From Macrothele yani (taxonomy: Eukaryota > Arthropoda > Arachnida > Araneae > Macrothelidae): 64,000 bases of DNA. Made by a program: the position numbers and the translations under genes. The stretch covers positions 19,827,515 through 19,891,514 of the forward strand of contig CM077007.1 of the NCBI GenBank assembly GCA_039090855.1, read 5' to 3'. Under the pieces are notes generated by a model, which saw nothing but the letters and a program-made list of their open reading frames with translations, searched no databases and had not been told where the DNA came from. Shown one piece after another: positions 44,815-55,559 of the stretch; within the stretch, counting starts at the first letter, position 1, and the number at the start of each line of letters is the position of its first letter.

Positions 44815-45689
44815 CAGTGGTCTCAAACTGAGACCCTTGGAAGGGCCACTTTCCAGTTTCAAAGGAACTTAGGGGGCCGCATGAATATTAATAAATTCTT
44901 ATGAATAAATATCAACTTTGCAAAACTACTCCAATGGATTGGTACTAGAGTGGAATATTATATCTAATTATTGGTAAATAGTAAAAACAAATGCTTCATC
45001 AATCACTGAAAACAATCACTTTACATAACAATTATTTTCACTTAAATCTTAAAACAATCACATTTTACCAACTGAACATGGTGCACAGTACAGAAGTTAT
45101 TACAAGTTCTGACTAGAAACTTGGGCTCGCTTTTCTGTCACTAACTTATCAATATTTGGAATAATATCCTTTGAACATGCTACTTTTAAAAGTGAACATA
45201 AGTGATTGTCACTTAACCTATTCCTTTCAAGATATTTTACTTGGTTCATTCTTGAAAACAACTGTTCACATCAGTTATGTTGTTCCGAACATAGACATAA
45301 CACGTGCAGCTAGGTTATGAATGCTTACGTACTTGTCCATTGAAACAAACTGGTAAAACTCTGTTAGATTGCCTGTTGAATTTTTATTTTAGGAAAGAAT
45401 CACACTGAAAGACTATTAACTCAAACTGAAGTTCTTCAGGTGCATTGCCAGCATTATAGGAAAATGGGGACTTTAATATATTGAAAATATGTATTGGCTT
45501 AATACACTTACATTCTTTGTAAATAAACTTTTTACTTATAAAGAGGATGGCTTTGCTAAGCATTACTATGTTTATATTATATTTAATATATTATAATACA
45601 CTTGAAAAAAGGGTGAATTATTTTTATTTTGTTGTCATTCATGTGGGCCACAAAACAGTTAGTGCAGGGCCACAAGTTTGAGACCACTG
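44815..45689. mobile_element. hAT-type MITE with exact 8-bp target duplication
   Basis: Inverted ends CAGTGGTCTCAAACT (44,815) and AGTTTGAGACCACTG (ending 45,689), flanked on both sides by CTCTACAG (44,807-44,814; 45,690-45,697). The GGGGCCGC / GGGCCAC motif near each end fits the Charlie-like hAT group. I see no transposase frame in its 875 bp. It sits in the older hAT relic. Confidence 0.95.
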
Positions 45690-45950
45690 CTCTACAGCCC
45701 TTTTGTAGCTCTGTTGTTTACCGGGCACAACAGCAGAGTTCAAGGTCACTGGAAATTGTCCTCTCAAATTGTGACATTTTTTTCACACATGCCTTAGGCC
45801 TTTGGGGTCGCGTTTTCCCGCAGCCCGAGATATGCGAAACCTGGGAGAGAGCAGAGCTGGAGTGGGGAACGAGGCAGGAATTTCGTTATCAATGGCGCAA
45901 CTGCTGTGTTGAACAGCAGAGGAAAAAAAAACTAATAGTAATGATAATAA

Positions 45951-46547
45951 TTTCAAAAAAAAAAAACAACTCTAAAGGTCAGTTTTTAAATCAGGTTGGA
46001 TAATTTTTGGAGCAGTAAAAATATGCCCTGGTATTTTTCAGGAAATAATTTTTATTTTTGATTGTGAAATACACATGTCCAGCATTAACGCAATCTCTAG
46101 TCTTATGACACATGTGCCAAATGTATCCAAAAAGCTGTACATATGTGGCAAGTTATGAAACAGACATGGACTACTAATCACATATATCAGTTCCAATCAA
46201 AGAGCAACACTGCGCGAAATTAAAAATCTAACAAAGCTGGTTTGCTTTTTGTTTAGAATGCAGTATAAAACCCAAGAAAATATCTAGTACTGTGAAAGCT
46301 AACAACTCCTGCATGATTATTTACATTCAGTGACTGGTTGGTTGATTTCGGGGGTTTCAAGGTGGAAAGGCCAGGTTTTTTCATGCAATACAAAAAGCGA
46401 ATGACCACAATGATTCTACAAAAGAAAAGTGCTAGAATTTCCAAATTTATTTTTCAAAACGTTACTACTTTTATAAGTTTACTTTGACAAAAACTGAAAA
46501 TGTAATGTTGAAGTATTTTATGCCACAGGAATAGGAACAATACATAC
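45951..46547. other. Intron B-C near exon B, no gene seen
   Basis: No element recognised between the hAT relic and exon B. Confidence 0.45.
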
Positions 46548-46668
46548 TTTTTAAGAGCAGGTAATACACTATCATCATGGCTGACATAGTTACTTAACAT
46601 TGGAACAAATGCTTCTTCTGGAGGAGTCTTCTTAGGAGGTGGTGTAGATATGCGCTTTACTTTCACCT
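46548..46668 (-). CDS. CEP104: CEP104 exon B (proline-rich linker)
   Basis: Coding exon of 121 nt bounded by TTTTTTATCTAG and GTATGTATTG on the minus strand. After two bases completing a codon it encodes a basic, proline-rich stretch (VKVKRISTPPPKKTPPEEAF), then an acidic stretch ending DDSVLPALKK. Vertebrate CEP104 has the same pattern just before its TOG domain, an acidic stretch followed by LPA[IL]RK. The exon ends with AA; the first base of exon C (A) completes a lysine codon, so B and C join in frame. CEP104 works at the tips of cilia and the distal ends of centrioles, where its TOG domain binds tubulin. The intron to exon C is about 12 kb and the one back to exon A about 10 kb. Confidence 0.75.
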
Positions 46669-47019
46669 CTAGATAAAAAACAATACTTCAATACAGACAT
46701 AAAAGTTTGCATTAAATTGTTTTACATATATCAAATACTACATCTGATTACAATGCTCACCTACTGCAAGTCACAACAATTTTTAATTATATAAATTCAT
46801 GATACTCTACCATACAGCTTTTTTATACTTGAAAAATAATGACACAGTTTAGCAAAATATTTCCTATTAAATAAGCACAAAACACTCTCTAGGTAAAAAT
46901 ATCCCCCTCCCCCCTCCATATTTAACAACATTCAGTAGTACTCAAGTAGTGAATGATTACCTACACTACCTGAAATGTTATTAATAAATAACATTCAGGT
47001 ACATATGATACTAATAATA

Positions 47020-48216
47020 CACCGATGAGCTATTACATTATGACCACCCGCCGCCTAGAGAAATGAGGCCACTTGGAGACCGAACGCTGGCGCAGGTGTA
47101 GTTCACAGAGCAGTATATATACAACCTGAGGACTGGCGTTCGGTTAGTAGAGTATTCGGCAAAATTGTGACAGCACGGTGCCTCGGAACTGCGATCTCAT
47201 AAACGGTGTGGCCTGTGGGTCGTTCATGTGCCACTGTAGTATGTATCAAAAGTGGTGTAAAGATGGACAAACGATGAACCGTCGTCCAGCCGTGTGTTGT
47301 CCGCAGCTCATTGATGCCAGAGGGGAGCGGAGACTGTTGTGCATTGTTCGCGGAGACTGTTGCGTATTGTTCACAGCGACCGTAGGGCCACAGTGCAACA
47401 AATCCCCTACAGCTACAACAGTGGTGATCAGGGCAATGTGTCACAGCACCTAGTTCATCGCATCCTTCTGTGCATGGGCCTGCGTAACTGAAAACCCAGC
47501 CGGGTCCCCATGCTCACTGAACGTTTTTGCCAACAACGCATGAAATGGGACCAAGATCATCGAGATCGGACTGTGGATGATTTGAAGAAAGTGGCCTGGT
47601 CTGATGAATCAAGATTCCTGGTACATCAGGTACATGGCCGAGCGCAGTACGCCAATTACCAACGAAGACTATGGCACCTGGATGTACTGTTGGGTGGAAA
47701 TAGACCAGCGGCGGCGGTGTTATGCTGTGGGCGATGTTTTCTTGGGACACTTTAGGCCCCATTATACCAATAGCACAATCAATCCCTGACAGCTGTTTGG
47801 TATCTGAACATCATTGCGGACCAAGTTCACCCATTCACGGCAACTGCGTTCCTTACTGGTGATGGCAATTATGAACAGGATAATGTGCCATGCCACACTG
47901 CCAGAATCGTCAAGGAGTGGTTCGTGGAACATGCTGGCGACTTTCTGTTAATGCTCTGGCCCCCAAATTCACCTGACATGAACCCAATCGAACATCTGTG
48001 GTTTGACTTGGAAAAGCAGGTTCGAGCCAAATCACCACCACCCCAAAATGTACGGGAAGTGGAGGACTTGCTGTTCACATTATGGTACCAGATACCCCAG
48101 AATACCTATCGCCACCTCATCGAATCGATGCCTCGCCGAGTGGCCACTATTTTGCGAGCTAAATGGGGTCCTACAGCTTCTTAGGTAAGTGGTCGTAATG
48201 TAATGGCTCATTGGTG
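47020..48216 (+). mobile_element. Tc1-like element with TA duplication
   Basis: Inverted ends CACCGATGAGCTATTACATT (47,020) and AATGTAATGGCTCATTGGTG (ending 48,216), each beside TA. The plus-strand transposase is broken: HRDRTVDDLKKVAWSDESRF (first Asp, about 47,600), then a shifted middle, NYEQDNVPCHTARIVKEWFV (second Asp, about 47,880), PPNSPDMNPIEHLWFDLEKQ (final Glu), and SMPRRVATILRAKWGPTAS. The N-terminal third is missing or shifted; 1.2 kb is short for the family. Confidence 0.92.
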
Positions 48217-48855
48217 TATAGCATACAAATTTTTAATATATTTTTCATATATAATATTTTATATTTTTATAACATTTTTTTTTTCATCTCTACTATCCTG
48301 ATTATGATTAAGGCTTTAATGACTTGAAAAAAGTTCATATATGAAACAGCACAAGTGACATTGTGTTGGTATAAAAGAAACTGCTGGCATTTCCCTCGTT
48401 GACAATCATTATGGCTGTAACTATCTAGAGAATTCATATGAGAGAGTAACAGTGTCTGTTTGAAAGTAGCACATAAATGTGTTATTGGCTTTTCTGACAT
48501 TGTCTTGCATAGTCCAGTACAATGAACTGCCAAAATTTTACATTTAAACCTGCTATTTCTAATAAAAGCAGATATGATCTACAGAAAAGTGTTATATATC
48601 TGTGCAGTTTTTTATACTTTCCAAGACCTCAACCTGTTTTCATTTCAATATACACTGCCAAATACTTCTTAGGTCACAGTTTTTAAAAATCTTATTAAAA
48701 ATAGGTATTAACATCAATCTGCCATGAACAACAACAACAACAAAAAAAAAAAAAAAACTAGTGCTTAATACTGACTAAAATAAAATACAAAATCAGATTT
48801 CAAAAAATGCTTACGTTTATGCAATATTCAACTCTTTGTAGGGATTAGATGTTTT
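48217..48855. other. Intron A-B, no gene seen
   Basis: No recognisable feature apart from an (ACA)n/poly-A run at 48,728-48,758. Confidence 0.45.
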
Positions 48856-48859
48856 ATTT

Positions 48860-49970
48860 TCTTATGAAAGCGTGTGTGAAGATGTTCGTCACATTTGTCA
48901 TGTCGGAAAGAATTGATGATCAATGAATTAGCATCAGATTTTGTCAAAAACTTGGCAAAACTTGCAAAGACATGTACTTAAAGTTACAGAAATTCAATGG
49001 GGAAGGTTGTATGAGTTGAGCACAAGGTTATGAATGTCATAAATGTTTTAACGATGGTCGTGAAAGTGCTGAGAGTGATGAATGTTCTGGGAAACTCACA
49101 ACCAGCAAAATGGGGGAAACAATGTCGAACTTGTGCGCACAGCTGTGTGGGAAAATTGCTAAATCACTGTTTGTGAGTTATCTGAAGACTACAAGATTAG
49201 TTTTGGTTCAATCAGTCAATTCTTACAGACAACTTGGGTATGAGACATGTCTCAGCCAAATTTGTACCAGAGTTGCTCTCAGCTGAGCATAGACAGGCCC
49301 ATGTTTCAGCTACTAATGACCTGCTTGAGTGCTTTGAAAATGACAAAAACTTTTTAAAAACTATCACAACTGGTGCTGAATCATGGGTTTATGGGTATGA
49401 CACCAAAACTAAGGCCTAATCTTCACAGTGGAAGACCCCAAACACTCTTTCTCCCATATCCAAAAATGTATGACAGAGCCACAGCAATGTCAAGATGTTT
49501 CTTCCCAATCATGAAGGAATTGTGCATCATGAATACACTTCACCAGGCTAGAGAATTAACAAGTTTTGCAGCATTTGAAAGACACAGTTCATCACAAAGG
49601 CCGATATTGTATGAGAGTGACAAGTGGTAAGACAACATGGTAAGTGGTAAGACAACAGTGGTAAGACAACATGGTAAGTGGTAAGACAACTGCTCATACA
49701 TCGGCACTTGTGCAGCAGCTTCTTGGTAAGCATTGCATTGCACAGGTCTGAGAACCACCCTCTTTGCAAGATCTTGCTCCCTGAGATTTTTTTCTCTTCC
49801 TAAAAATCAAATACCACTTGAAAGGGAAAAGATTTTAAGATATTCATGAGATACAACAGAATGCAATGAAGCAGCTGCTCGCTATTTCAGAAGATGGCAT
49901 CAAAAAATGCTTCGAGCAGTGGTATCAGTGCTGGGCTAAGCTTTGAAACGGGACTACTTCAAAGGTGATT
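48860..49970 (+). mobile_element. mariner relic
   Basis: Plus-strand mariner-type transposase with many stops: MSERIDDQ, RFCQKLGKTCKDMYLKLQKF, HKCFNDGRESAESDECSGKL (48,900-49,100), then LGYETCLSQ, FLKTITTGAESWVYGYDTKT (49,350-49,415), where the first catalytic Asp of TGDESWV is now Ala. The later catalytic blocks are unreadable. A short GGTAAGACAACAT/GGTAAGT repeat expansion lies at 49,622-49,690. Confidence 0.8.
49622..49690. repeat. Short tandem repeat (GTGGTAAGACAACA-type)
   Basis: GTGGTAAGACAACA repeated about four times with 7-bp interruptions, inside the mariner relic. Confidence 0.85.
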
Positions 49971-50034
49971 AAGTTTCAAATATGTAAGTGGTGCACTTTT
50001 TTTTTAATAAATCCAGTCTGGATACTTTTTAAAC

Positions 50035-50235
50035 CACCTCTTCAGGAAACTTGAAAATTGCGTTGCCCTAGAATGGGAATTGAACCCATATCTCCTAGTT
50101 TCTATTTAAGAATTCTATTGTTGCACTACCCAGGACAAGGAAGTTTCAAGTAACAACAGCTCAGCAGATGTAGCTTAGAAATTTTAATATCGTTCAGATT
50201 TGTGAAAGTGGAAGCAATCTGATGCTTTCTTGTAG
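50035..50235 (-). repeat. SINE, minus orientation (left of an inverted pair)
   Basis: On the minus strand: GTAGTGCAACAATAGAATTC (A-box region) and the B box GGGTTCAATTCCC, then AACTTGAAAATTG-type body shared with the copy at 50,640-50,870 in opposite orientation. Confidence 0.65.
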
Positions 50236-50389
50236 TGTCAATGACCATTTCCCGTCCACGTATGGATACAGGTTACAAGTTCCAGTGCTTCAGAGAATGC
50301 CTTAGATACATCAATGGGAAACAAAACCCTTGAAGAAATAATTTTTTACAATGAACATGGAAGTCATGCACATACATTATACATATCAT

Positions 50390-50580
50390 TAAGCTGTTCT
50401 CTGAGATTCAGAGGTTGTCACCTTAAAGAAACACCATATGCCAAGTACACATTTAACTGATAGAACTAGAATTTACTTACTGTTGGTGCATCAAATGTCT
50501 ACATTTACAACAATCTAAGCACACCATTGAGCTTCATTAACATCCATCACATGTTGCACACAAGACCTTTTGTAGGAAGT
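50390..50580 (-). mobile_element. LINE family A 3' end fragment
   Basis: Minus strand; matches the 3' 190 bp of LINE A: AAAGGTCTTGTGTGCAACAT, GATGGATGTTAATGAAGCTC, and the 3' untranslated AACCTCTGAATCTCAGAGAACAGCTTAATGA. Lies between the two SINEs. Confidence 0.85.
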
Positions 50581-50639
50581 CATATACAAATGTCATTATT
50601 GGCTGTATTTTCACTGTTTTCCAGTAAGCTATCTGTCTA

Positions 50640-50870
50640 CAGAACACTTGAAAATTGCATCGCTCTGGAGATAGAATCTAAACGTTATTCAGATTTCTAA
50701 GCTACATCTGCTTAGCATTATTGCTTGGTACTTTGTTGTCCTGGGTGGTGCATTGTTAGCACGTTTGAATGGAAATCAGGAGATGCGAGTTCAATTCCCA
50801 TTCCAGGATGATGCAGTTCTCAAGTTTTCTGAAGAGGTGGCTACATGGAAAACATTGCAAATACTGCACC
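50640..50870 (+). repeat. SINE, plus orientation (right of an inverted pair)
   Basis: A box GGTGCATTGTTAGCACG at 50,744 and B box GAGTTCAATTCCCATTCCAG at 50,787. The upstream part (CGTTATTCAGATTTCTAAGC) and body match the inverted copy at 50,035-50,235. Confidence 0.7.
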
Positions 50871-51187
50871 TCTGTGCTAATAATGACATTTGTAAATTCT
50901 CATTAAGTAATAACAGTGGGCCTCAAAAGTATTTGGATGAAATATACTGACTGATAAAAGTTAACATGCATTACACCTATGACAATAGCTAAGCTGGGGC
51001 ACTGTTTTTTTGCACTGAAAAGAAAAATATCTCAAGAGAGCACTGTGTGAAAAAAGTCTGTCAACATTAGCCATACAGTGTGTAAGAAAGCAGTTAAAAA
51101 TGAGTCAAGTAACTTTAGTGAAGAAGTGACCAAGGCATCTGATCTTTGCAAGGAGGAAGAAAAGACTTTATTTAAACAGATTGCACG

Positions 51188-53194
51188 ATCTACATTTTGA
51201 GGTTACTCACCTTTAATCCCTAACTCTTTCAGGAGGTTTTCGTCTCTACACATTTCCAACACGTATTTTTCTCATTAACATCGTGGTTCGAGGCCGCAAA
51301 ATAAACACACAAAAAATAATAATAAATAAAAATCTTTTTCAACTCACGCAAATTTCACTCCCTTTCCTTTCTTTTCACTATGACCCAAATTCTGATTCAA
51401 AACAATCTACCACAAATATATACAATTGAACTCCCTAAAACACATTAATCTAATTAAAACTTCAATCAATAAAAACCTATTTACACATTTCCTAAGACGT
51501 CAAAGTTAAAAAGCTGTAACCCAAAATTATTTACAATTGCACATCAGTGCCAAATTAAAATAAACCCAAATACCTGACACAACCACAATATTCAACAGTT
51601 AAGGGACTCTCTCCCCTCAGAAAACAAGCTTAACATCCTAGCACTTTCAGCCTCTACCCCGGCCATTTTCAAGGAACGGACGCAACAGATGTACCACCCG
51701 TCACCTCCGCGAAACGTAGCGAATGTTCCAGTGCTCGCGTGGCTCGTCAGATTTCCCGTTCTCCGTCGTTCAGGTGCAGTGGCGCCATCTATCAGATGAT
51801 CCAATAGCCTTCTTTTCCTTTCGTACTTATAAATATCTGTTCTATTTATTTGATTCTTGAAACTAATCATCTTATATTCTAACACGTTTTTTATTTATAT
51901 TACATTATTTTTTTTATTTTTTTCTCTTGCCTTTTCCCCTCTGTTCTTCTCTGTGGCTTTTTCAATACATAAAAGGAATTTCAGCTGAAATTAATAAATT
52001 GTGTAATAGATATAATTTACAATTGGGCAATAAAGTACATACCATTAAAAATTTTGTAATCAATACGAAAGAAAACAAGAAGTGCTTGGATAGAGCTGGC
52101 GTTTACGAAATTCCTATAAGCAACAATCCTACAGTATCATACATAGGAAGCACTAAAAATAAACTAAAACATCGTTTACAACAGCACTTACGGAATTGGC
52201 AAAAAAAAAAAAAAAGAAGCAAAAACTGCATTGGTCCAGTACTGTATTGAACAAAGGCAATACCCAAGGTTTGATGAAATAAAAATTATTAAGAATTGTC
52301 GTACAGAAAGGCATTTGAGATTGGCAGAGACAGTGTTAATAGAAAAAAATAGACACAGGTTATGTAACGTTAATGATCCTAATAGCTTAAACGCATATTG
52401 GAAGGATTTGATCAGAAAGGAAAGCCACAGAGAAGAACAGAGGGGAAAAGGCAAGAGAAAAAAATAAAATAAAATAATGTAATATAAATAAAAAAACGTG
52501 CAAGAATATAAGATGATTAGTTTCAAGAATCAAATAAATAGAACAGATATTTATAAGTACGAAAGGAAAAGAAGGCTATTGGATCATCTGATAGATGGCG
52601 CCACTGCACCTGAACGACGGAGAACGGGAAATCTGACGAGCCACGCGAGCACTGGAACATTCGCTACGTTTCGCGGAGGTGACGGGTGGTACATCTGTGG
52701 CGTCCGCTCCTTGAAAATGGCCGGGGTAGAGGCTGAAAGTGCTAGGATGTTAAGCTTGTTTTCTGAGGGGAGAGAGTCCCTTAACTGTTGAATATTGTGG
52801 TTGTGTCAGGTATTTGGGTTTATTTTAATTTGGCACTGATGTGCAATTGTAAATAATTTTGGGTTACAGCTTTTTAACTTTGACGTTTTAGGAAATGTGT
52901 AAATAGGTTTTTATTGATTGAAGTTTTAATTAGATTAATGTGTTTTAGTGAGTTCAATTGTATATATTTGTGGTAGATTGTTTTGAATCAGAATTTGGGT
53001 CATAGTGAAAAGAAAGGAAGGGAGTGAAATTTGCATGAGTTGAAAAAGATTTTTATTTATTATTATTTTTTGTGTGTTTATTTTGCGGCCTCGAACCACG
53101 ATGTTAATGAGAAAAATACGTGTTGGAAATGTGTAGAGACGAAAACCTCCTGAAAGAGTTAGGGATTAAAGGTGAGTAACCTCAAAATATAGAT
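51188..53194 (+). mobile_element. Penelope-like element family 2 with 775-bp inverted arms
   Basis: Left arm 51,188-51,960 is the nearly perfect inverted copy of right arm 52,421-53,194. Between them, and running into the right arm, the plus strand codes a GIY-YIG endonuclease. The element is cut down to its 3' end: no reverse transcriptase is present. The arms share GCGGCCTCGAACCACGATGT and ATGGCGCCACTGCACCTGAA. Differs in sequence from Penelope element 1 but has the same inverted pseudo-LTR plan, which is known for this class. Confidence 0.9.
51966..52466 (+). pseudogene. GIY-YIG endonuclease of Penelope family 2 (5'-truncated)
   Basis: Homing-type nuclease thought to nick the target for Penelope insertion. 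ISAEINKLCNRYNLQLGNKV, then the core DRAGVYEIPISNNPTVSYIG, STKNKLKHRLQQHLRNWQ, with GVY and YIG standing for the GIY and YIG motifs and the following Arg kept. A run of A at 52,201-52,214 shifts the frame. It resumes with VQYCIEQRQYPRFDEIKIIK and TERHLRLAETVLIEKNRHRL, whose Glu is the expected metal ligand. It ends KGKRKK at 52,466. The left arm carries an inverted copy of the last codons. Confidence 0.85.
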
Positions 53195-53328
53195 TCTCTA
53201 AATAGCACGTGAATAATTAAGCAGCTAAATGACATTTGACATTTGCAATGCTGTATGAATATATGATAGATTGTACAATGTACATACATACCTGCCAACA
53301 TTGGCAAGAGCTTTGTCAGTAGTAACTA

Positions 53329-54618
53329 CTGGGTTGTCGGAAAAGTCATGACATATTTTGGCACCCGATGGTGGTTGGGCAGTTTTGGAAGTACTAGAGG
53401 CATGCGCAGCTCTGTTATCACTATGGCATTCGACAGGTGTTAGATCTAGCTGCAGTCTAAAAGGAATAGTGAACAATTTGGTTGATTTGAGGAGATTTGA
53501 CATCAAGTTGAAGATGGAAGACCAAACTGTGCATTTTCGCCATATTTTACTGTTTTACTTCCATAAAGAGAAGAACGCGCGTCAAGCTTGTGAAAAGGTG
53601 CGTAAAGTGTATGGTGATAATGTTCTACAAGAACGTCAATGCCAGCGGTGGTTCGCAAAATTTCGTGCTGGTGATTTTGACCTCAACGATGCTCCTTGGT
53701 CCGGGAGGCCCACGGAGGTTGATGACGACCAAATCAAGGCATTGATCGAGTCAAACCCACGTTACACGACACGAGAGATTGCAGACACATTGCACATCCA
53801 TCATTCAAGCGTTCACGACCACCTGAAGAAGCTGGGATACATAAGCAAGTTTGATGTGTGGGTTCTTCATGAACTCAAAGAAGCTCAATTGACGGCGCGT
53901 ATAAACATCTGCGATATGCTCATTAAACGTGAGGAAAACGATCCTTTTTTGAAGCGACTGATAACTGGTAACGAAAAGTGGATTGTGTACAACAATGTGC
54001 TGCGCATACGGTCTTGGTCCTGATGTGCTGCTTCGCCTCAAACGACATCCAAAGCAGACATTCATCAGCGAAAGGTTCTAGTATCAGTGTGGAGGGATTT
54101 TAAAGGTGTCATGTTTTTCGAGCTCCTACTACGAAACCAAACAATCAATTCGAAAGTGTACTGTCGGCAATTGGACAGTTTGAACGAATCCATCATCCAG
54201 AAACATCTACAGCTCATTTATCGTAAAGGTGTTGTGTTCCATCACGACAATGCGAGACCACACACAAGTTTGGTCACCTGCCAAAAATTATTGGAGCTTG
54301 GGTGGGATGTGTTGCCACACCCAGCATACTCGCCTGACCTTGCGCCGTCAGACTTCCACTTGTTTTGCTCTCTTTCAACAGTCCTTGCGTGGTATAACGT
54401 TCAATTCAGATGAGGCTGTAAATCAGCACCTTGTACAGTTTTTCGCCACGAAAGACAGGTCCTTCCGTGAACGAGGCATTCTGCAGCTCACTGAAAGATG
54501 GCAAAAAGTTATCGAACAAAACGGGCATTATATCATTGATTGATCTTTGTTCTTTCTATCAATAAATGACCTTAGCAAAACATGGCTAAAACACGTCATG
54601 TCTTTTCCGACAACCCAA
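53329..54618 (+). mobile_element. mariner element
   Basis: Inverted ends CTGGGTTGTCGGAAAAGTCATG and CATGTCTTTTCCGACAACCCAA, TA at each side. At 1,290 bp it is the standard mariner size and looks fairly young. Confidence 0.95.
53514..54543 (+). pseudogene. mariner transposase, damaged
   Basis: Start MEDQTVHFRHILLFYFHKEK, followed by two helix-turn-helix units (ARQACEKVRKVYGDNVLQER; TTREIADTLHIHHSSVHDHL) with the linker SGRPTEVDDDQIKALIESNP. The first catalytic block reads LITGNEKWIVYNN, with Asn in place of the usual Asp. A lesion near 54,000-54,020 breaks the frame. The second block VFHHDNARPHTSLVTCQKLL and third PAYSPDLAPSDFHLF keep Asp at the DD34D spacing. An indel near 54,375 separates the last 45 codons (HLVQFFATKDRSFRERGILQ, ERWQKVIEQNGHYIID). 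Confidence 0.93.
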
Positions 54619-54639
54619 TAGTATTATTGCGCTGCATAC

Positions 54640-55090
54640 ATACTCTTTTTTATGAAACAATTCATCCCTTTGTGAAAAAGAAATATGCACCACAACAAAA
54701 TATTGTGACAAACAAGGACACTAATGAAACAAACTTAACATGTGCAAAACACAAAGCTGATTCCCCTGGTGAGGGCACAATAGGTAACATTTCAAGATTT
54801 AAGTTTGAAACTTCCAGCAGTAAAAATCAGCCAGATGTGTTCAGAATTCCACAGCACTTGACACACGGGAAATCCAAGCAAGTGAAATGGCACTGCACGG
54901 CCCTCTACTTACCATATGAATCATCCTGCCTGTAAAATTGCAGTTTATGACAAGATGAGACCAAAGAAGAAAAAAAAAGCTGAACGTTTTAACTGGGTGA
55001 AAAATCAAAACACAGAGCAAGAATGCGGTGTGTCTTTTGTTGACTCTGCAATTGCACAGCCTCAATTGTATAATTTTTCTTTTTGCTGAT
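54640..55090 (+). other. Unidentified coding-like stretch in the hAT-like element
   Basis: Two plus-strand frames look coding rather than random but match nothing I know. The first ends ...SRFKFETSSSKNQPDVFRIP, HLTHGKSKQVKWHCTALYLP at 54,935. The second (about 54,890-55,088) reads YHMNHPACKIAVYDKMRPKK, then AERFNWVKNQNTEQE and SAIAQPQLYNFSFC before a stop. One indel near 54,900 would join them. Could be the tail of the hAT-like element's own gene or a captured sequence. Confidence 0.35.
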
Positions 55091-55215
55091 ATATTTCTCT
55101 CCTTATTTCTTTATTGACATTTTTCTTTTTGCTGATATATTTCTCTCCTTATTTCTTTATTGTCATTTTTCTTTTTGCTGATATATTTCTCTCCTTATTT
55201 CTTTATTGTCATTTT
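55073..55215. repeat. 46-bp tandem repeat, three copies
   Basis: CTTTTTGCTGATATATTTCT plus CTCCTTATTTCTTTATTGTCATTTTT, anchored by GCTG at 55,085, 55,131 and 55,177. Nearly identical copies, hence recent. Confidence 0.95.
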
Positions 55216-55559
55216 TCTTTCTTTTCTGTATGCCCTCTGATAACAATACTTTAATCATCATGCCAAAAGAGCTTTTCAGTCTGAGGGCCAATTAGTGCAT
55301 TATATAATAGCTTTAACAATTTTAGATGAATGATATAACTTTGAGAACATTAATACTTTTGAACACCATGCACAAATTTTTACAAATTTTCCAACTTCAT
55401 CACTTCCGTCAAGCTTCCAACAACCCCCCCCCTCTCCCCTCCATCAAGCTTAAATGCAGAAACTTATGTATGAGACAGGGGATATCTAACAACGCAGGCA
55501 AGTGGGAACATTGCTCGGGGGGGGGGGTGTTATGGGAGAAATCTTTGCCCTGTCTGGCT

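Larger units (their letters stand above)
44190..45950 (-). mobile_element. hAT transposon relic
   Basis: Minus-strand hAT coding relic. The C-terminal dimerisation region lies at 44,580-44,197; the upstream coding remnants (LQENFNERFNLASVYLLTDF at about 44,640-44,730) run to 44,806, where a hAT MITE is inserted. The GC-rich sequence after the MITE (45,698-45,930) is probably more of this element. Borders not found. Confidence 0.6.

Noticed and set aside
45629..46003. 124-codon plus-strand open frame
   Set aside because: It starts inside the hAT MITE and crosses its border and target duplication; composition reflects a GC-rich hAT remnant.
52621..52660. Hammerhead core in Penelope family 2 (CTGACGAG ... 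TGGAAC)
   Set aside because: Stem II does not close next to the GAA and the GAAA/UH order cannot be satisfied; not supportable by eye.
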